Assembly (NCBI GenBank): GCA_963846315.1
Contig: CAWJVM010000003.1
Location: 1 to 64,000, forward strand
Source of the DNA: RPQJ01 sp963846315
Lineage (GTDB): Bacteria > Pseudomonadota > Gammaproteobacteria > Steroidobacterales > Steroidobacteraceae
Length of the DNA: 64,000 nucleotides
Direction of reading: 5' to 3'
Position numbers and translations under genes: made by a program. Numbering within the stretch: the stretch's first letter is position 1; each line of letters opens with the position of its first letter. Below, one piece after another: positions 1 through 8,467 of the stretch. A model generated the notes under the pieces. The model made no database searches. It saw nothing but the letters and a program-made list of their open reading frames with translations, and was not told the origin of the DNA.

Positions 1-71
1 ACCGCTTTGGTGGAAACCCAGAGCCAGAACGGCCGCCTTGGCGAAATGCCACTACCAACTGGGAGCACGAG

Positions 72-1172
72 ATGGGTCGTCAAGAGACTTTCTACGAGTT
101 GATCCGCCGCCAAGGTATTTCGCGGCGCAACTTCCTGAAGTTCTGCTCGCTGAGCGCGGCTTCGCTCGGGCTCGCACCGCACTTCGCCGGCAAGATCGCG
201 CATGCGATGGAAACCAAGCCGCGCGTGCCGGTGCTCTGGCTGCACGGGCTCGAGTGCACGTGCTGCACCGAGAGCTTCATCCGGTCGGCACACCCGCTGG
301 CCAAGGACGTCATCCTCTCGATGGTCTCGCTCGACTATGACGACACGATCATGGCCGCAGCCGGGCACCAGGCCGAGCAGGCCGTCGCCGACATCATGCG
401 CGACTACAAGGGCCAGTACATCCTTGCGGTCGAAGGCAACCCGCCGCTCGGCAACGACGGCACGTTCTGCATCCCGGGCGGCCGCCCGTTCGTCGAAAAG
501 CTGAAAGAAGTGGCGGCAGACGCCGCCGCCGTGATCGCCTGGGGCTCATGCGCCTCGTGGGGTTGCGTGCAGGCCGCGAAGCCGAATCCGACGACCGCCG
601 TGCCGATCCACAAGGTCATCACCGACAAGCCCATCGTCAAGGTGCCGGGCTGCCCGCCGATCGCCGAAGTCATGACCGGCGTCATCACCTACTACGTCAC
701 CTTCGGCAAGCTGCCGGAACTGGATCGCCAGGGCCGTCCGCTGATGTTCTACGGCCAGCGCGTGCACGACAAGTGCTACCGCCGCGGTCATTTCGATGCC
801 GGCCAGTTCTCCGAGACCTTCGACGACGAAGGCGCACGCAAGGGTTATTGCCTGTACAAGGTCGGCTGCCGCGGACCGACAACCTACAACGCCTGCTCCA
901 CGACGCGCTGGAACGAGGGCGTGTCGTTCCCGATCGCGTCGGGCCACGGCTGCCTCGGCTGCTCCGAACCGGACTTCTGGGACAACGGACCGTTCTACGA
1001 GCGGCTCGAGACCTTCCCGCAGTTTGGCGCCGAAGCCAACGCCGACAGAGTGGGTCTAGCGGCCGCAGCGATCGTCGGCGTCGGCATCGCAGCACACGCA
1101 GGCCTCACGGCCCTGCGCCAGGCCAAGGTCAAGACGAACGCCCCCGTCGATTCGTCCGAGCGCGTCGGTTGA
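72..1172 (+). CDS. hyaA: [NiFe]-hydrogenase small subunit, Tat-exported, six-Cys (O2-tolerant) type
   Basis: 366-aa electron-transfer subunit of a membrane-bound uptake hydrogenase; it carries three Fe-S clusters and passes electrons from H2 to the cytochrome b subunit. The N-terminus has a twin-arginine signal (SRRNFLK, residues 17-23) and an alanine-rich h-region. The proximal-cluster cysteines are C62, C64, C65, C160, C165 and C194. They match E. coli HyaA C17, C19, C20, C115, C120 and C149 with a constant offset of 45, so both extra cysteines of the [4Fe-3S] cluster are present. Distal and medial ligands follow (H232, C235, C260, C266, then C275, C294, C297). A hydrophobic C-terminal anchor spans about residues 327-346. 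The ATG is preceded by GGGAG. The large subunit follows 17 bases downstream. Confidence 0.97.
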   Translation: MGRQETFYELIRRQGISRRNFLKFCSLSAASLGLAPHFAGKIAHAMETKPRVPVLWLHGLECTCCTESFIRSAHPLAKDVILSMVSLDYDDTIMAAAGHQAEQAVADIMRDYKGQYILAVEGNPPLGNDGTFCIPGGRPFVEKLKEVAADAAAVIAWGSCASWGCVQAAKPNPTTAVPIHKVITDKPIVKVPGCPPIAEVMTGVITYYVTFGKLPELDRQGRPLMFYGQRVHDKCYRRGHFDAGQFSETFDDEGARKGYCLYKVGCRGPTTYNACSTTRWNEGVSFPIASGHGCLGCSEPDFWDNGPFYERLETFPQFGAEANADRVGLAAAAIVGVGIAAHAGLTALRQAKVKTNAPVDSSERVG

Positions 1173-1189
1173 GAGCGGAGTAACAGAAC

Positions 1190-2983
1190 ATGAGCATTGC
1201 AACACCCAACGGCTTTGTGCTCGACAACTCGGGCAAGCGCGTCGTCGTCGATCCGATCACCCGCATCGAGGGGCACCTCCGCATCGAGGTGAACGTCGAC
1301 GCCGACAACATCATCCGCAACGCAGTGTCCACGGGCACGATGTGGCGCGGCCTGGAGGTCATCCTCCGCGGCCGTGACCCGCGCGACGCATGGGCGTTCG
1401 TGCAGCGCATCTGCGGCGTCTGCACCGGCGTGCATGCGCTGGCGTCGGTCCGCGCGGTCGAAAACGCGTTGAAGATCGAGATTCCAGAAAACGCCAACAC
1501 GATCCGCAACATCATGCACCTGACCCTGTATTCACAGGATCACCTGGTGCACTTCTATCACCTGCACGCCCTCGACTGGGTGGACGTGGTGAGCGCGCTC
1601 TCAGCGGATCCGAAGGCGACGTCCGAACTGGCGCAGTCGATCTCGAGCTGGCCGCTGTCCTCGCCGGGCTACTTCCGCGACCTGCAGAACCGCCTGAAGA
1701 AGTTCGTCGAGTCGGGACAGCTCGGGCCCTTCCGCAACGGCTACTGGGGCCACCCGGCGTACAAGCTGCCGCCGGAAGCGAACCTGATGGCGGTCGCGCA
1801 CTACCTCGAAGCGCTCGACTTCCAGCGGGAAATCGTCAAGATCCAGGCGATCTTCGGCGGCCGCAACCCGCACCCGAACTGGCTGGTGGGTGGCGTGCCG
1901 TCACCGATCAACATGGACGCGGCAGGCGCGGTCGGCGCGATCAACATGGAACGGCTGAACATGGTCAGCCGGATCATCGACCGCACCATCGAGTTCATCG
2001 ACAACGTCTACATCCCCGACCTGATCGCGATCGCCGGTTTCTACAAGGACTGGGCAGCGATCGGCGGCGGCCTGTCGTCGAAGTTCCTGATGTCGTACGG
2101 CGACCTGCCGAAGAAGGCCAACGACTACAGCCCGGCCAACATGATGATGCCGCGCGGTGCCATCATCGACGGCAACCTGAACGAGATCCAGGACATCGAC
2201 CTCGATGCGCTCGACCAGGTGCAGGAGTACGTCACGCACTCCTGGTACAAGTACGGCGACGAGCAGAAGGGCCTGCATCCGTACGAAGGCGAGACCGTCC
2301 CGAACTTCGACATCGGCGGCGCCAAGGGCACCAAGACGCGCATCGAAGCGGTCGACGAATCCTCGAAGTACTCGTGGGTCAAGTCGCCGCGCTGGAAGGG
2401 CCACGCGATGGAAGTCGGCCCGCTCGCGCGCTACGTGATCGGCTACGTCAAGGGCATCCCCGAGTTCAAGGATCCCACCGACATGGTGCTCGCCAAGCTC
2501 GGCGGCGTGCCGGTGACGGCGCTGTTCTCGACGCTCGGCCGTACGGCGGCCCGCGGCCTGGAGTGCAGCTGGGCGGCGCACAAGCTGAAAGACGAGTTCA
2601 ACAAGCTGGTTGCCAACATCAAGGCCGGCGACACGGCGACCGCGAACATGGCCAACTTCGAGCCGTCGACCTGGGCCAAGTCGGCCAAGGGCCACGGTTT
2701 CGTCGAAGCCCCGCGCGGCGCGCTGTGCCACTGGATCGACATCGAAGACAAGAAGATCAAGAACTACCAGTGCGTCGTGCCGACCACCTGGAACGCGAGC
2801 CCGCGTGACCCGGCCGGCAAGATCGGCGCGTACGAGGCTGCGTTGCTCGATACGCCGATGCACGATCCCGAGCAGCCGCTCGAGATCCTGCGCACGATCC
2901 ACAGCTTCGATCCGTGCCTGGCGTGCGCGACGCACGTGCTCGATATGGAAGGCAACGAGGTCACGAGCGTCAAGGTCCGGTAA
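1190..2983 (+). CDS. hyaB: [NiFe]-hydrogenase large subunit (group 1 uptake)
   Basis: 597-aa catalytic subunit that splits H2 at a NiFe(CN)2CO centre. The four nickel-ligand cysteines are visible as RICGVC (C75, C78) near the N-terminus and DPCLAC (C576, C579) near the C-terminus, with the usual PITRIEGHLRIEV segment before the first pair. The protein ends 15 residues after H582. That is the usual processing site, so the tail should be removed by the HyaD-type protease encoded at 3908. There is no signal peptide; export would be by hitch-hiking on the Tat signal of the small subunit. The start is supported by GCGGAG upstream of ATG 1190. Confidence 0.97.
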   Translation: MSIATPNGFVLDNSGKRVVVDPITRIEGHLRIEVNVDADNIIRNAVSTGTMWRGLEVILRGRDPRDAWAFVQRICGVCTGVHALASVRAVENALKIEIPENANTIRNIMHLTLYSQDHLVHFYHLHALDWVDVVSALSADPKATSELAQSISSWPLSSPGYFRDLQNRLKKFVESGQLGPFRNGYWGHPAYKLPPEANLMAVAHYLEALDFQREIVKIQAIFGGRNPHPNWLVGGVPSPINMDAAGAVGAINMERLNMVSRIIDRTIEFIDNVYIPDLIAIAGFYKDWAAIGGGLSSKFLMSYGDLPKKANDYSPANMMMPRGAIIDGNLNEIQDIDLDALDQVQEYVTHSWYKYGDEQKGLHPYEGETVPNFDIGGAKGTKTRIEAVDESSKYSWVKSPRWKGHAMEVGPLARYVIGYVKGIPEFKDPTDMVLAKLGGVPVTALFSTLGRTAARGLECSWAAHKLKDEFNKLVANIKAGDTATANMANFEPSTWAKSAKGHGFVEAPRGALCHWIDIEDKKIKNYQCVVPTTWNASPRDPAGKIGAYEAALLDTPMHDPEQPLEILRTIHSFDPCLACATHVLDMEGNEVTSVKVR

Positions 2984-2994
2984 GGAGTGATGTC

Positions 2995-3738
2995 ATGAGC
3001 AAGATGTATCACCGCCTGACCCCGCTGGCGAGCAGGGTGCAGGAAGGGCACTTCGGCGAGGCGATCCTGCCGCCCGTCGGGGTGCAACCGGGCCCGGTGT
3101 ACGTGTACGACGCGGCCATCCGCCTCTGGCACTGGGTGACCATGCTGGCCATCATCGTGCTGGGCGTGACCGGGTACTTCATCGGCTCGCCGCCGCCCTC
3201 GATCGGCGGCGAGGCGTACGACACGTACCTGTTCGGCTGGATCCGCTTCACGCATTTTGCGGCGGGGATGATCCTCGGCGTGGCGTTCGTGCTGCGGTTG
3301 TACCGTGTGCTGGTCGGCGGCAAGCATGCCCGGCAGATCTTCTGGATTCCGTTCTGGAGTCTCGCCTGGTGGAAGGAGATCTTCGACGAGATCCGCTGGT
3401 ACCTGTTCATGGGCCCGCCGAAAGAGTACGTGGGCCACAACCCGCTCGCGCACATCGCGATGTTCTTCATGTTCGTGCTGCCGATGTTCGTGCTGCTCTT
3501 CACCGGGTTCGCTCTCTACGCCGAGGGCGCGGGCGTGCAGACCGGCTGGTACACGTGGTTCGGCTGGGTGTTCACCGTGCTCGGTGATTCCATGACCGTG
3601 CGCGCCTGGCACCACGTCGCGATGTGGGTCGTCGTCATCTTCTCGATCGTCCACATGTACATGGCGATCCGCGAGGACATGACGCACCGGCAGACGACGG
3701 TCAGCTCGATGATCAGTGGCTGGAGGTTCTACCGCTGA
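2995..3738 (+). CDS. hyaC: Hydrogenase b-type cytochrome subunit
   Basis: 247-aa integral membrane dihaem cytochrome b that anchors the hydrogenase dimer on the periplasmic face and hands electrons to quinone. About four membrane helices are visible. Candidate haem histidines are H46 (RLWHW), H87 (RFTHF) and the AWHH and VHMY pairs in the last helix. I chose ATG 2995, 11 bases after the hyaB stop, because AAGGAGTGA lies just upstream; a longer in-frame reading begins inside hyaB and looks spurious. The length fits the HyaC/HoxZ family (about 235-245 aa). Confidence 0.95.
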   Translation: MSKMYHRLTPLASRVQEGHFGEAILPPVGVQPGPVYVYDAAIRLWHWVTMLAIIVLGVTGYFIGSPPPSIGGEAYDTYLFGWIRFTHFAAGMILGVAFVLRLYRVLVGGKHARQIFWIPFWSLAWWKEIFDEIRWYLFMGPPKEYVGHNPLAHIAMFFMFVLPMFVLLFTGFALYAEGAGVQTGWYTWFGWVFTVLGDSMTVRAWHHVAMWVVVIFSIVHMYMAIREDMTHRQTTVSSMISGWRFYR

Positions 3739-3768
3739 AGCAGGGCGCAAGCCCTTCGACAGTTCGCT

Positions 3769-3820
3769 AACGGGACCGCGGGACGAGGGCGATCGTCGCC
3801 CGGAATCCTTCGGTCCCGTT
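3769..3820 (+). terminator. Nested inverted repeat between structural and maturation genes
   Basis: A perfect 10-base inverted repeat (AACGGGACCG at 3769-3778, CGGTCCCGTT at 3811-3820) encloses a second perfect 6-base hairpin (GGGCGA / TCGCCC, 3787-3801). The outer arm is followed by TTATACTTTTAG. It sits in the only sizeable gap of the hydrogenase operon (3739-3907). It could be a partial terminator or an mRNA-processing/stabilising hairpin that lowers maturation-gene expression relative to the subunits. There is no clean T-tract, so the terminator label is tentative. Confidence 0.4.
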
Positions 3821-3907
3821 ATACTTTTAGACACTATCCAAGTGTCCCGGCAGGTGCGCCGGCCAGTGCACCCCAGTGCAGCGGTGCGACGCGCGAGAGG
3901 AGAGACG

Positions 3908-4585
3908 ATGACTGATGCAGCCGCGGCGCCAGAGCGCCGCATCGTGGTCCTCGGGGTGGGCAACCTGTTGTGGGCCGATGAGGGCTTCGGCGTGCGCTGC
4001 GTCGAGGCGCTGGGTGAAGGCTGGGACCTGCCCGCGGACGTCGGCCTGATGGACGGCGGCACGCTCGGCCTGGCGCTGGTGCCGCTGCTGCTCGACACCA
4101 CCCACGTGCTGCTGTTCGACGCGGTCGCGCATCGCGGCGAACCGGGCACGCTGATCGTCGCGCGCGACGACGAGATTCCCGCGCTGATGGGCGGCAACAA
4201 GATGAGCCTGCACCAGGTCGGGATGAACGACATCCTGGCAAGCCTCGAACTGCTCAATCACAAGCCCGCGCATTTCACCGTGGTCGGCATCAAGCCCGTC
4301 GAGCTCGCGGATTATGGCGGCAGCCTGACCGAGCGCGTGCAGTCGCAGATTCCCGACGCATTGCAGCTCGGCATCGACGAGTTGCGTCGCTGGGGCGTCG
4401 AAGTCCGTGAGCGGGAAGGGCGACCTGAACGCGACGTCGTGATCAGCGCGCTGCGGCAGGGCCTGTACGAGTCGGGTCGTCCCGGGCCAGACGTTGCATG
4501 CCGCCGGGGCGACGAGCGCTTCCTGGCGATCCGCGCGGCCGCCGAGGCGCGCGGCGACAAGGAGACCGGAGGATCCGGCACATGA
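3908..4585 (+). CDS. hyaD: Hydrogenase maturation endopeptidase (HyaD/HoxM family)
   Basis: 225-aa nickel-dependent protease that removes the C-terminal tail of the large subunit after the NiFe centre is inserted. The three nickel-binding residues of the family are visible as E25 (WADEGFG), D71 (LLFDAV) and H102 (SLHQVG). They match E. coli HybD Glu16, Asp62 and His93 with a constant offset of 9. I chose ATG 3908 because GAGAGGAGAGACG precedes it and it gives the conserved N-terminus VLGVGNLLWADEG; the frame is open further upstream but through the hairpin region. The C-terminal extension after about residue 165 is longer than in HybD. The stop overlaps the next start (ATGA). Confidence 0.95.
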   Translation: MTDAAAAPERRIVVLGVGNLLWADEGFGVRCVEALGEGWDLPADVGLMDGGTLGLALVPLLLDTTHVLLFDAVAHRGEPGTLIVARDDEIPALMGGNKMSLHQVGMNDILASLELLNHKPAHFTVVGIKPVELADYGGSLTERVQSQIPDALQLGIDELRRWGVEVREREGRPERDVVISALRQGLYESGRPGPDVACRRGDERFLAIRAAAEARGDKETGGSGT

Positions 4586-4968
4586 GCGGCGTGATCGACG
4601 CACTGGCGTCGCACCCGTCGTGCGACGTGCTGCGCAAGTCCGAACTCGACGACTGGCTCGCACGCAACCCGCGCGGCTTGCTGTTCTTCATCGGCGACCG
4701 ACCCGAGGGGCTGGACGTCGCGGTGGTCGTGCGTGAACTCGCCACCAGTTACCAGGGCCGGCTGCGCGTCGGCTTCATCGACCAGCGCGACGAGGCGGCA
4801 CTGATGACGCGCTTCGGTGTCGTCGTGATGCCGGCTGTCGTCTACATGCGCGACGGACAACCCGCCGAGCTCGTGGCGCGCATGCGCGACTGGCCGGTCT
4901 TCTCGCAAGCCGCCGATCGCCTGCTCGCTGACGCGGCGCCGGCACCCCTCACTGGAGGCAATGCATGA
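4582..4968 (+). CDS. hyaE: Hydrogenase expression protein HyaE/HoxO (thioredoxin-like, no CxxC)
   Basis: 128-aa thioredoxin-fold chaperone believed to bind the Tat signal and Fe-S subunit precursor during small-subunit assembly. The fold is recognisable from the central FGVVVMPAVVYMRDGQ segment with the cis-proline position, but the redox CxxC is absent, as is usual for HyaE/HoxO. ATG 4582 overlaps the hyaD stop by four bases (ATGA). The end overlaps the next start by four bases (ATGA), so translation is probably coupled. Confidence 0.88.
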   Translation: MSGVIDALASHPSCDVLRKSELDDWLARNPRGLLFFIGDRPEGLDVAVVVRELATSYQGRLRVGFIDQRDEAALMTRFGVVVMPAVVYMRDGQPAELVARMRDWPVFSQAADRLLADAAPAPLTGGNA

Positions 4969-5819
4969 CCGAACACGTCCTCGTCTGGCACCCGAAAGTC
5001 CCCGGCGATGCCCCGCCCGCGGAGTCCGACGAACAACTGCGCCTGATCGGCATGCCCACCGGACTGGTGCGTGCGGCCCGCCAGACCCCCGCGCACGAAG
5101 AGCTGTCGGCCGCTGCGCGCGCCGTCATGAACGAAGTGGTCGCGGACCTGCAGCGCCGCGTCACGGTGCCCGACGCGCCGCCGACGCGAGTCAGCCTGAA
5201 CGGGCTCGGCGACGCCGAGAAGGCGACGATTGCCGACATCCTCGGCGAAGGCGACGTCTGGGCGAAGGTCGGCCTGGACAACGCCTACTGGCGCGTGGTC
5301 GAGTCGGTGATGGCGGGCATCTGGCGAGTCGAAAGCAACACGGCGGACGGCACACAGGGCGAATGGATCGAGATCGGGCCGGTGCCCGCACCGATCCTGC
5401 GCGCGGCATCGGAGCTGCCGCGCGCTGAGATCCAGGTGCCCGAGCAGATGCCGCAAGGCGCAATGAACGCCCCGGCGCTGCTCCACGAGCTGCAGCAGCG
5501 CTCGCGGGACTACCGTCCAGGTGCCGAGAACCACGTCATCAACTTCACGTTGCTGCCGCTCACCGACGTCGATGCCCAGGTGCTGACGACCGTGCTCGGA
5601 CAGGTGCCGCTGGTGATCCGCTCCGGCGGCTTCGGCAGTTCACGCGTGTTCGCGACGGGCCTGCGGCACGTCTGGGCCGTGCAGTTCATCAACGGCATGG
5701 GCAACGTGGTCCTCGACACGCTCGAGATCGGCGACGTGCCGATTTCGGTGCTTGCCGCCCGCGAGGACTTCGAGGATTCAGCCGAGCGTCTCGCCGAGAT
5801 CCTGCAGGCGTTCAACTGA
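4965..5819 (+). CDS. hyaF: Hydrogenase expression/formation protein HyaF/HoxQ/HupH family
   Basis: 284-aa accessory protein of group 1 hydrogenase operons, thought to act with HyaE in maturation or assembly of the small subunit. Recognised from overall organisation and neighbours: an N-terminal linker containing LRLIGMP, then a two-part alpha/beta body ending in a conserved region with GGFGSSRVFATGLRHVW and a tail rich in acidic residues. No catalytic motif is evident. It overlaps hyaE (ATGA) and shares one base with the next gene, so it belongs to the same transcript. Confidence 0.88.
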   Translation: MTEHVLVWHPKVPGDAPPAESDEQLRLIGMPTGLVRAARQTPAHEELSAAARAVMNEVVADLQRRVTVPDAPPTRVSLNGLGDAEKATIADILGEGDVWAKVGLDNAYWRVVESVMAGIWRVESNTADGTQGEWIEIGPVPAPILRAASELPRAEIQVPEQMPQGAMNAPALLHELQQRSRDYRPGAENHVINFTLLPLTDVDAQVLTTVLGQVPLVIRSGGFGSSRVFATGLRHVWAVQFINGMGNVVLDTLEIGDVPISVLAAREDFEDSAERLAEILQAFN

Positions 5820-6481
5820 TGAGCCGCCCCTTCGAAGGCAGCTACGGCGGCGACGGCTCGAAGATCGCCGACGACACCCGGCTCGAGTGCGGCATCTGCT
5901 GGTGGGTCTACGACCCTGCGCTCGGCGACGAAGAGACGCAGACGCCGCCGGGCACACCGTTCCGGCTGCTGCCCGACACCTGGGAATGCCCCAACTGTGC
6001 GGCCAACAAGAGCAAGTTCATGGTGATCGACAGCGCGACGCTGTCGGAAGACGACGCTGTGAACAACCTGGCGAACGCGTATCGGCGCGTAGCGCTCAAG
6101 TTCAAGGGCATGCCGATTTACAACCCCACGCTCGCCATCGAAGCCGTGGGCTTCCGTGAGCACGAGGGACGCCAGGTCGGCGTGATGCTGACGCCCTGGT
6201 TCATGAACCTGACCGTGCTGCCGGCCGCGGCCGACCTCGAAACGTGGGTGACGGGCGGGTCCACGCGCATCGCGTTTCCTTCGGGGGCGTACGAATTCGT
6301 CGTCAGCGACCTGCCCGACGTCGGCCTGATCGGCACCTGCCCGCTGTTCTCGACGATGACGGACTTCACGGACCACGAGGCCGCGCAAGTCGCCGCCCTG
6401 TCGGTGGCCGATGCGCTGTTCCAGCCCGAGCAGCCGCCGGCACCCCCGACGGTATCGCGACGGCAACTGCTCGGCGGGTGA
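5819..6481 (+). CDS. Rubredoxin-HybE fusion, [NiFe]-hydrogenase assembly chaperone
   Basis: 220-aa protein with two parts. Residues about 20-68 form a rubredoxin domain with the four iron cysteines C24 and C27 (CGIC) and C57 and C60 (CPNC). Residues about 75-215 match the HybE/HupJ/HoxT family, including MLTPWFMNLTVLP and the FPSGAYEF segment. In Rhizobium and Ralstonia these are two genes (hupI-hupJ, hoxR-hoxT). Rubredoxin is needed for hydrogenase maturation in air and HybE proteins assist subunit assembly, so the fusion fits an enzyme assembled under oxygen. It starts in the last base of the hyaF stop and ends the operon. Confidence 0.9.
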   Translation: MSRPFEGSYGGDGSKIADDTRLECGICWWVYDPALGDEETQTPPGTPFRLLPDTWECPNCAANKSKFMVIDSATLSEDDAVNNLANAYRRVALKFKGMPIYNPTLAIEAVGFREHEGRQVGVMLTPWFMNLTVLPAAADLETWVTGGSTRIAFPSGAYEFVVSDLPDVGLIGTCPLFSTMTDFTDHEAAQVAALSVADALFQPEQPPAPPTVSRRQLLGG

Positions 6482-6500
6482 GGTCGGGTACTCTGGTCGC

Positions 6501-7736
6501 GTGACGAACACCGCGATCCTGGCCGTTTCGGCGCTGCTGGTTTTTGCCTACCTGCTCGATGTCTTCGGGCGGCGCACGCGGCTGCCTCCCGTCGTCCTGT
6601 TGATCCTCACCGGCATCGCGGCCCGGCAGGTGCTGGACCGCATCGACCAGCACCTGGGCTGGGTCGACCCGATGGTGCCGATCATCGGCACGATCGGCCT
6701 GATCCTGATCGTGCTCGAGGGCGCGCTCGATCTTTCGCTGCGGCGCGAGCGGTTGCCGCTCATCGCCCGTGCTTCGTTCGTGATGCTGGCGGGGTTCATC
6801 GCCTGCGCCGCGGGCTTCACGGTCCTGTTCCAGCACGCGCTGGGCCTCGCCTTCGCGCCGGCTGCGCTAGCCGCAGTCTCCGTCGCCGTGATCTCGAGCG
6901 CCGTGGCGATCCCCAGCGTCACCGGGCTCACCGAACACACTCGCGAATTCGTCGTGTACGAGAGTTCATTGTCCGACATCGTCGGCGTGCTCGTGTTTTA
7001 CGCCTGGCTGGAATCTGCCGGCCAGTTCGGCCACTTCCTGCCCGCGCTGTTCGGGGGCATGTTCCTGTCGCTTGCTGCCGCGGTCGTGGCCGGCATCGGC
7101 ATCCTGTTCCTGATCAACCGCGTCGAAGGGCACGTGCGGTTCCTGCCGTTGCTTGCGGGCCTGACCCTGCTGTACGCGATCGGCAAGGAACTGCACCTGT
7201 CGCCACTGGTGCTGATCCTCGTCTGCGGCCTGCTGCTCAACAACACGCACCTGCTGCGCAAGGCGCGGCCGTTGAGCGGCCTGCTGCGCCCGGGCTACGC
7301 TGCCACGCTGCGTGAGTTCAAGGGCCTCGTCGTCGAGCTGACCTTCGCGGTCAAGAGCTTCTTCTTCCTGATGCTGGGGTACTGGACGGACCTGTCGGCG
7401 ATGACGGACTGGCGGGCCTGGGCCGTGATGGTTGCCGGCGTCGGCTTCATCTACCCGGTGCGGTATGCCGTCCTGCGGCTCGCGCGGCAGCCGGATGCGT
7501 CCCGCCTGGTGTGGATTGCGCCCCGCGGATTGATCACGGTCCTGCTGTTCCTGACCGCCGCCACCACGCCCGGACTCGACGGGTTTCCGTTTGGCGCGAT
7601 CATGCTGCTGGTGCTCGCCACGGCGGCGCTCACAGCGTTTGCGCACCATGGTCATGCCGCGGCGGCTGCCGGCGCTGGAACCGAGCTGGACGTTGCAGGG
7701 AAGCCGGTGGCCGTCGTGGAAGAAACCGCGGTTTAG
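6501..7736 (+). CDS. Cation:proton antiporter (Na+/H+ exchanger family)
   Basis: 411-aa polytopic inner-membrane protein with about 11-12 hydrophobic helices, resembling monovalent cation:proton antiporters of the CPA type (GRRTRLPPVVLLILTGI near the N-terminus, then alternating helices; a polar ESSLSDIVGV segment in a central helix is a plausible ion-binding site). I chose GTG 6501, 20 bases after the previous stop, because it starts directly before the first helix; earlier in-frame starts lie inside the HybE gene. The ion specificity cannot be read from sequence. It converges with the next gene, and the two stop codons overlap. Confidence 0.82.
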   Translation: MTNTAILAVSALLVFAYLLDVFGRRTRLPPVVLLILTGIAARQVLDRIDQHLGWVDPMVPIIGTIGLILIVLEGALDLSLRRERLPLIARASFVMLAGFIACAAGFTVLFQHALGLAFAPAALAAVSVAVISSAVAIPSVTGLTEHTREFVVYESSLSDIVGVLVFYAWLESAGQFGHFLPALFGGMFLSLAAAVVAGIGILFLINRVEGHVRFLPLLAGLTLLYAIGKELHLSPLVLILVCGLLLNNTHLLRKARPLSGLLRPGYAATLREFKGLVVELTFAVKSFFFLMLGYWTDLSAMTDWRAWAVMVAGVGFIYPVRYAVLRLARQPDASRLVWIAPRGLITVLLFLTAATTPGLDGFPFGAIMLLVLATAALTAFAHHGHAAAAAGAGTELDVAGKPVAVVEETAV

Positions 7737-8467
7737 CGCGGTCGGTGCGGCCGCAGTGCGGCGCGGATATCGCCCAGTCTCGCGCGCTGCACTCCCGCGG
7801 CGTCGAAGTTGTCGCGGTCGAGCCAGCGTTCGAACGCCTCGCGCAGCACGGGCCATTCCGAGTCGATGACGGAGTACCAGGCGGTGTCGCGACTGCGACC
7901 CTTGTAGACCGTCGCCTGCCGGAACAGGCCCTCGAAGGTGAAACCGAGTCGCTCGGCGGCGCGGCGCGATTTCGCATTGAGCGAGTCGCACTTCCATTCG
8001 TAGCGGCGGTACCCGAGCTCGAACGCGTGACGCATCATCAGGTACATCGCTTCGGTCGCGGCCGGCGAACGCTGCAGTACCGGCGACATGGCGATGTGAC
8101 CGATCTCGATCGATCCCGCGGGCGGATCGATCCGCATGAATGCGCCGAGCCCCAAGGCCTTGCCGGTGGCACGGTCGACGAAAGCGCGAAACAACGGATC
8201 GGTGCTGGCGACACGCTCGGCCAGCCACTGCTCGTACTCATCGAAAGTGGCAAACGGGCCGGAGTACAGGTACGTCCACATGCGGTGGTCGCGGTCCTGG
8301 CCGTTCGCGTCGAACAGCGCGCGCGCATGCCTCGTCACGTCGAGCGGTTCGACCCGGCAGCAGCGGCCTTTCAGCGCTTTCTGGGCGGGGCGCGCCGGAG
8401 GCTGCCAGCCGGGCAGGGCGGGTCCGATCGGCTGCCCGAGGTCGTTCAGCCGGCCGTCGTCGCTCAC
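7733..8467 (-). CDS. GNAT family N-acetyltransferase (RimJ/RimL-like)
   Basis: 244-aa protein with the GNAT fold of the RimJ/RimL type: a substrate-side half (residues about 38-90), a central strand segment GSIEIGHIAMSP, and the acyl-CoA region with KSRRAAERLGFTFEGLFRQ. Proteins of this type acetylate N-termini or small amines; the substrate here is unknown. The start is a GTG that overlaps the stop of the ABC exporter (GTGA), indicating coupling. The protein is about 40 residues longer at the N-terminus than minimal family members. Confidence 0.85.
   Translation of the reverse strand: MSDDGRLNDLGQPIGPALPGWQPPARPAQKALKGRCCRVEPLDVTRHARALFDANGQDRDHRMWTYLYSGPFATFDEYEQWLAERVASTDPLFRAFVDRATGKALGLGAFMRIDPPAGSIEIGHIAMSPVLQRSPAATEAMYLMMRHAFELGYRRYEWKCDSLNAKSRRAAERLGFTFEGLFRQATVYKGRSRDTAWYSVIDSEWPVLREAFERWLDRDNFDAAGVQRARLGDIRAALRPHRPR

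Noticed and set aside
1901..2935. Long antisense open frame inside hyaB, and many similar ones elsewhere
   Set aside because: They have arginine/alanine-rich shadow composition typical of high-GC opposite strands, lack start signals and match no family.
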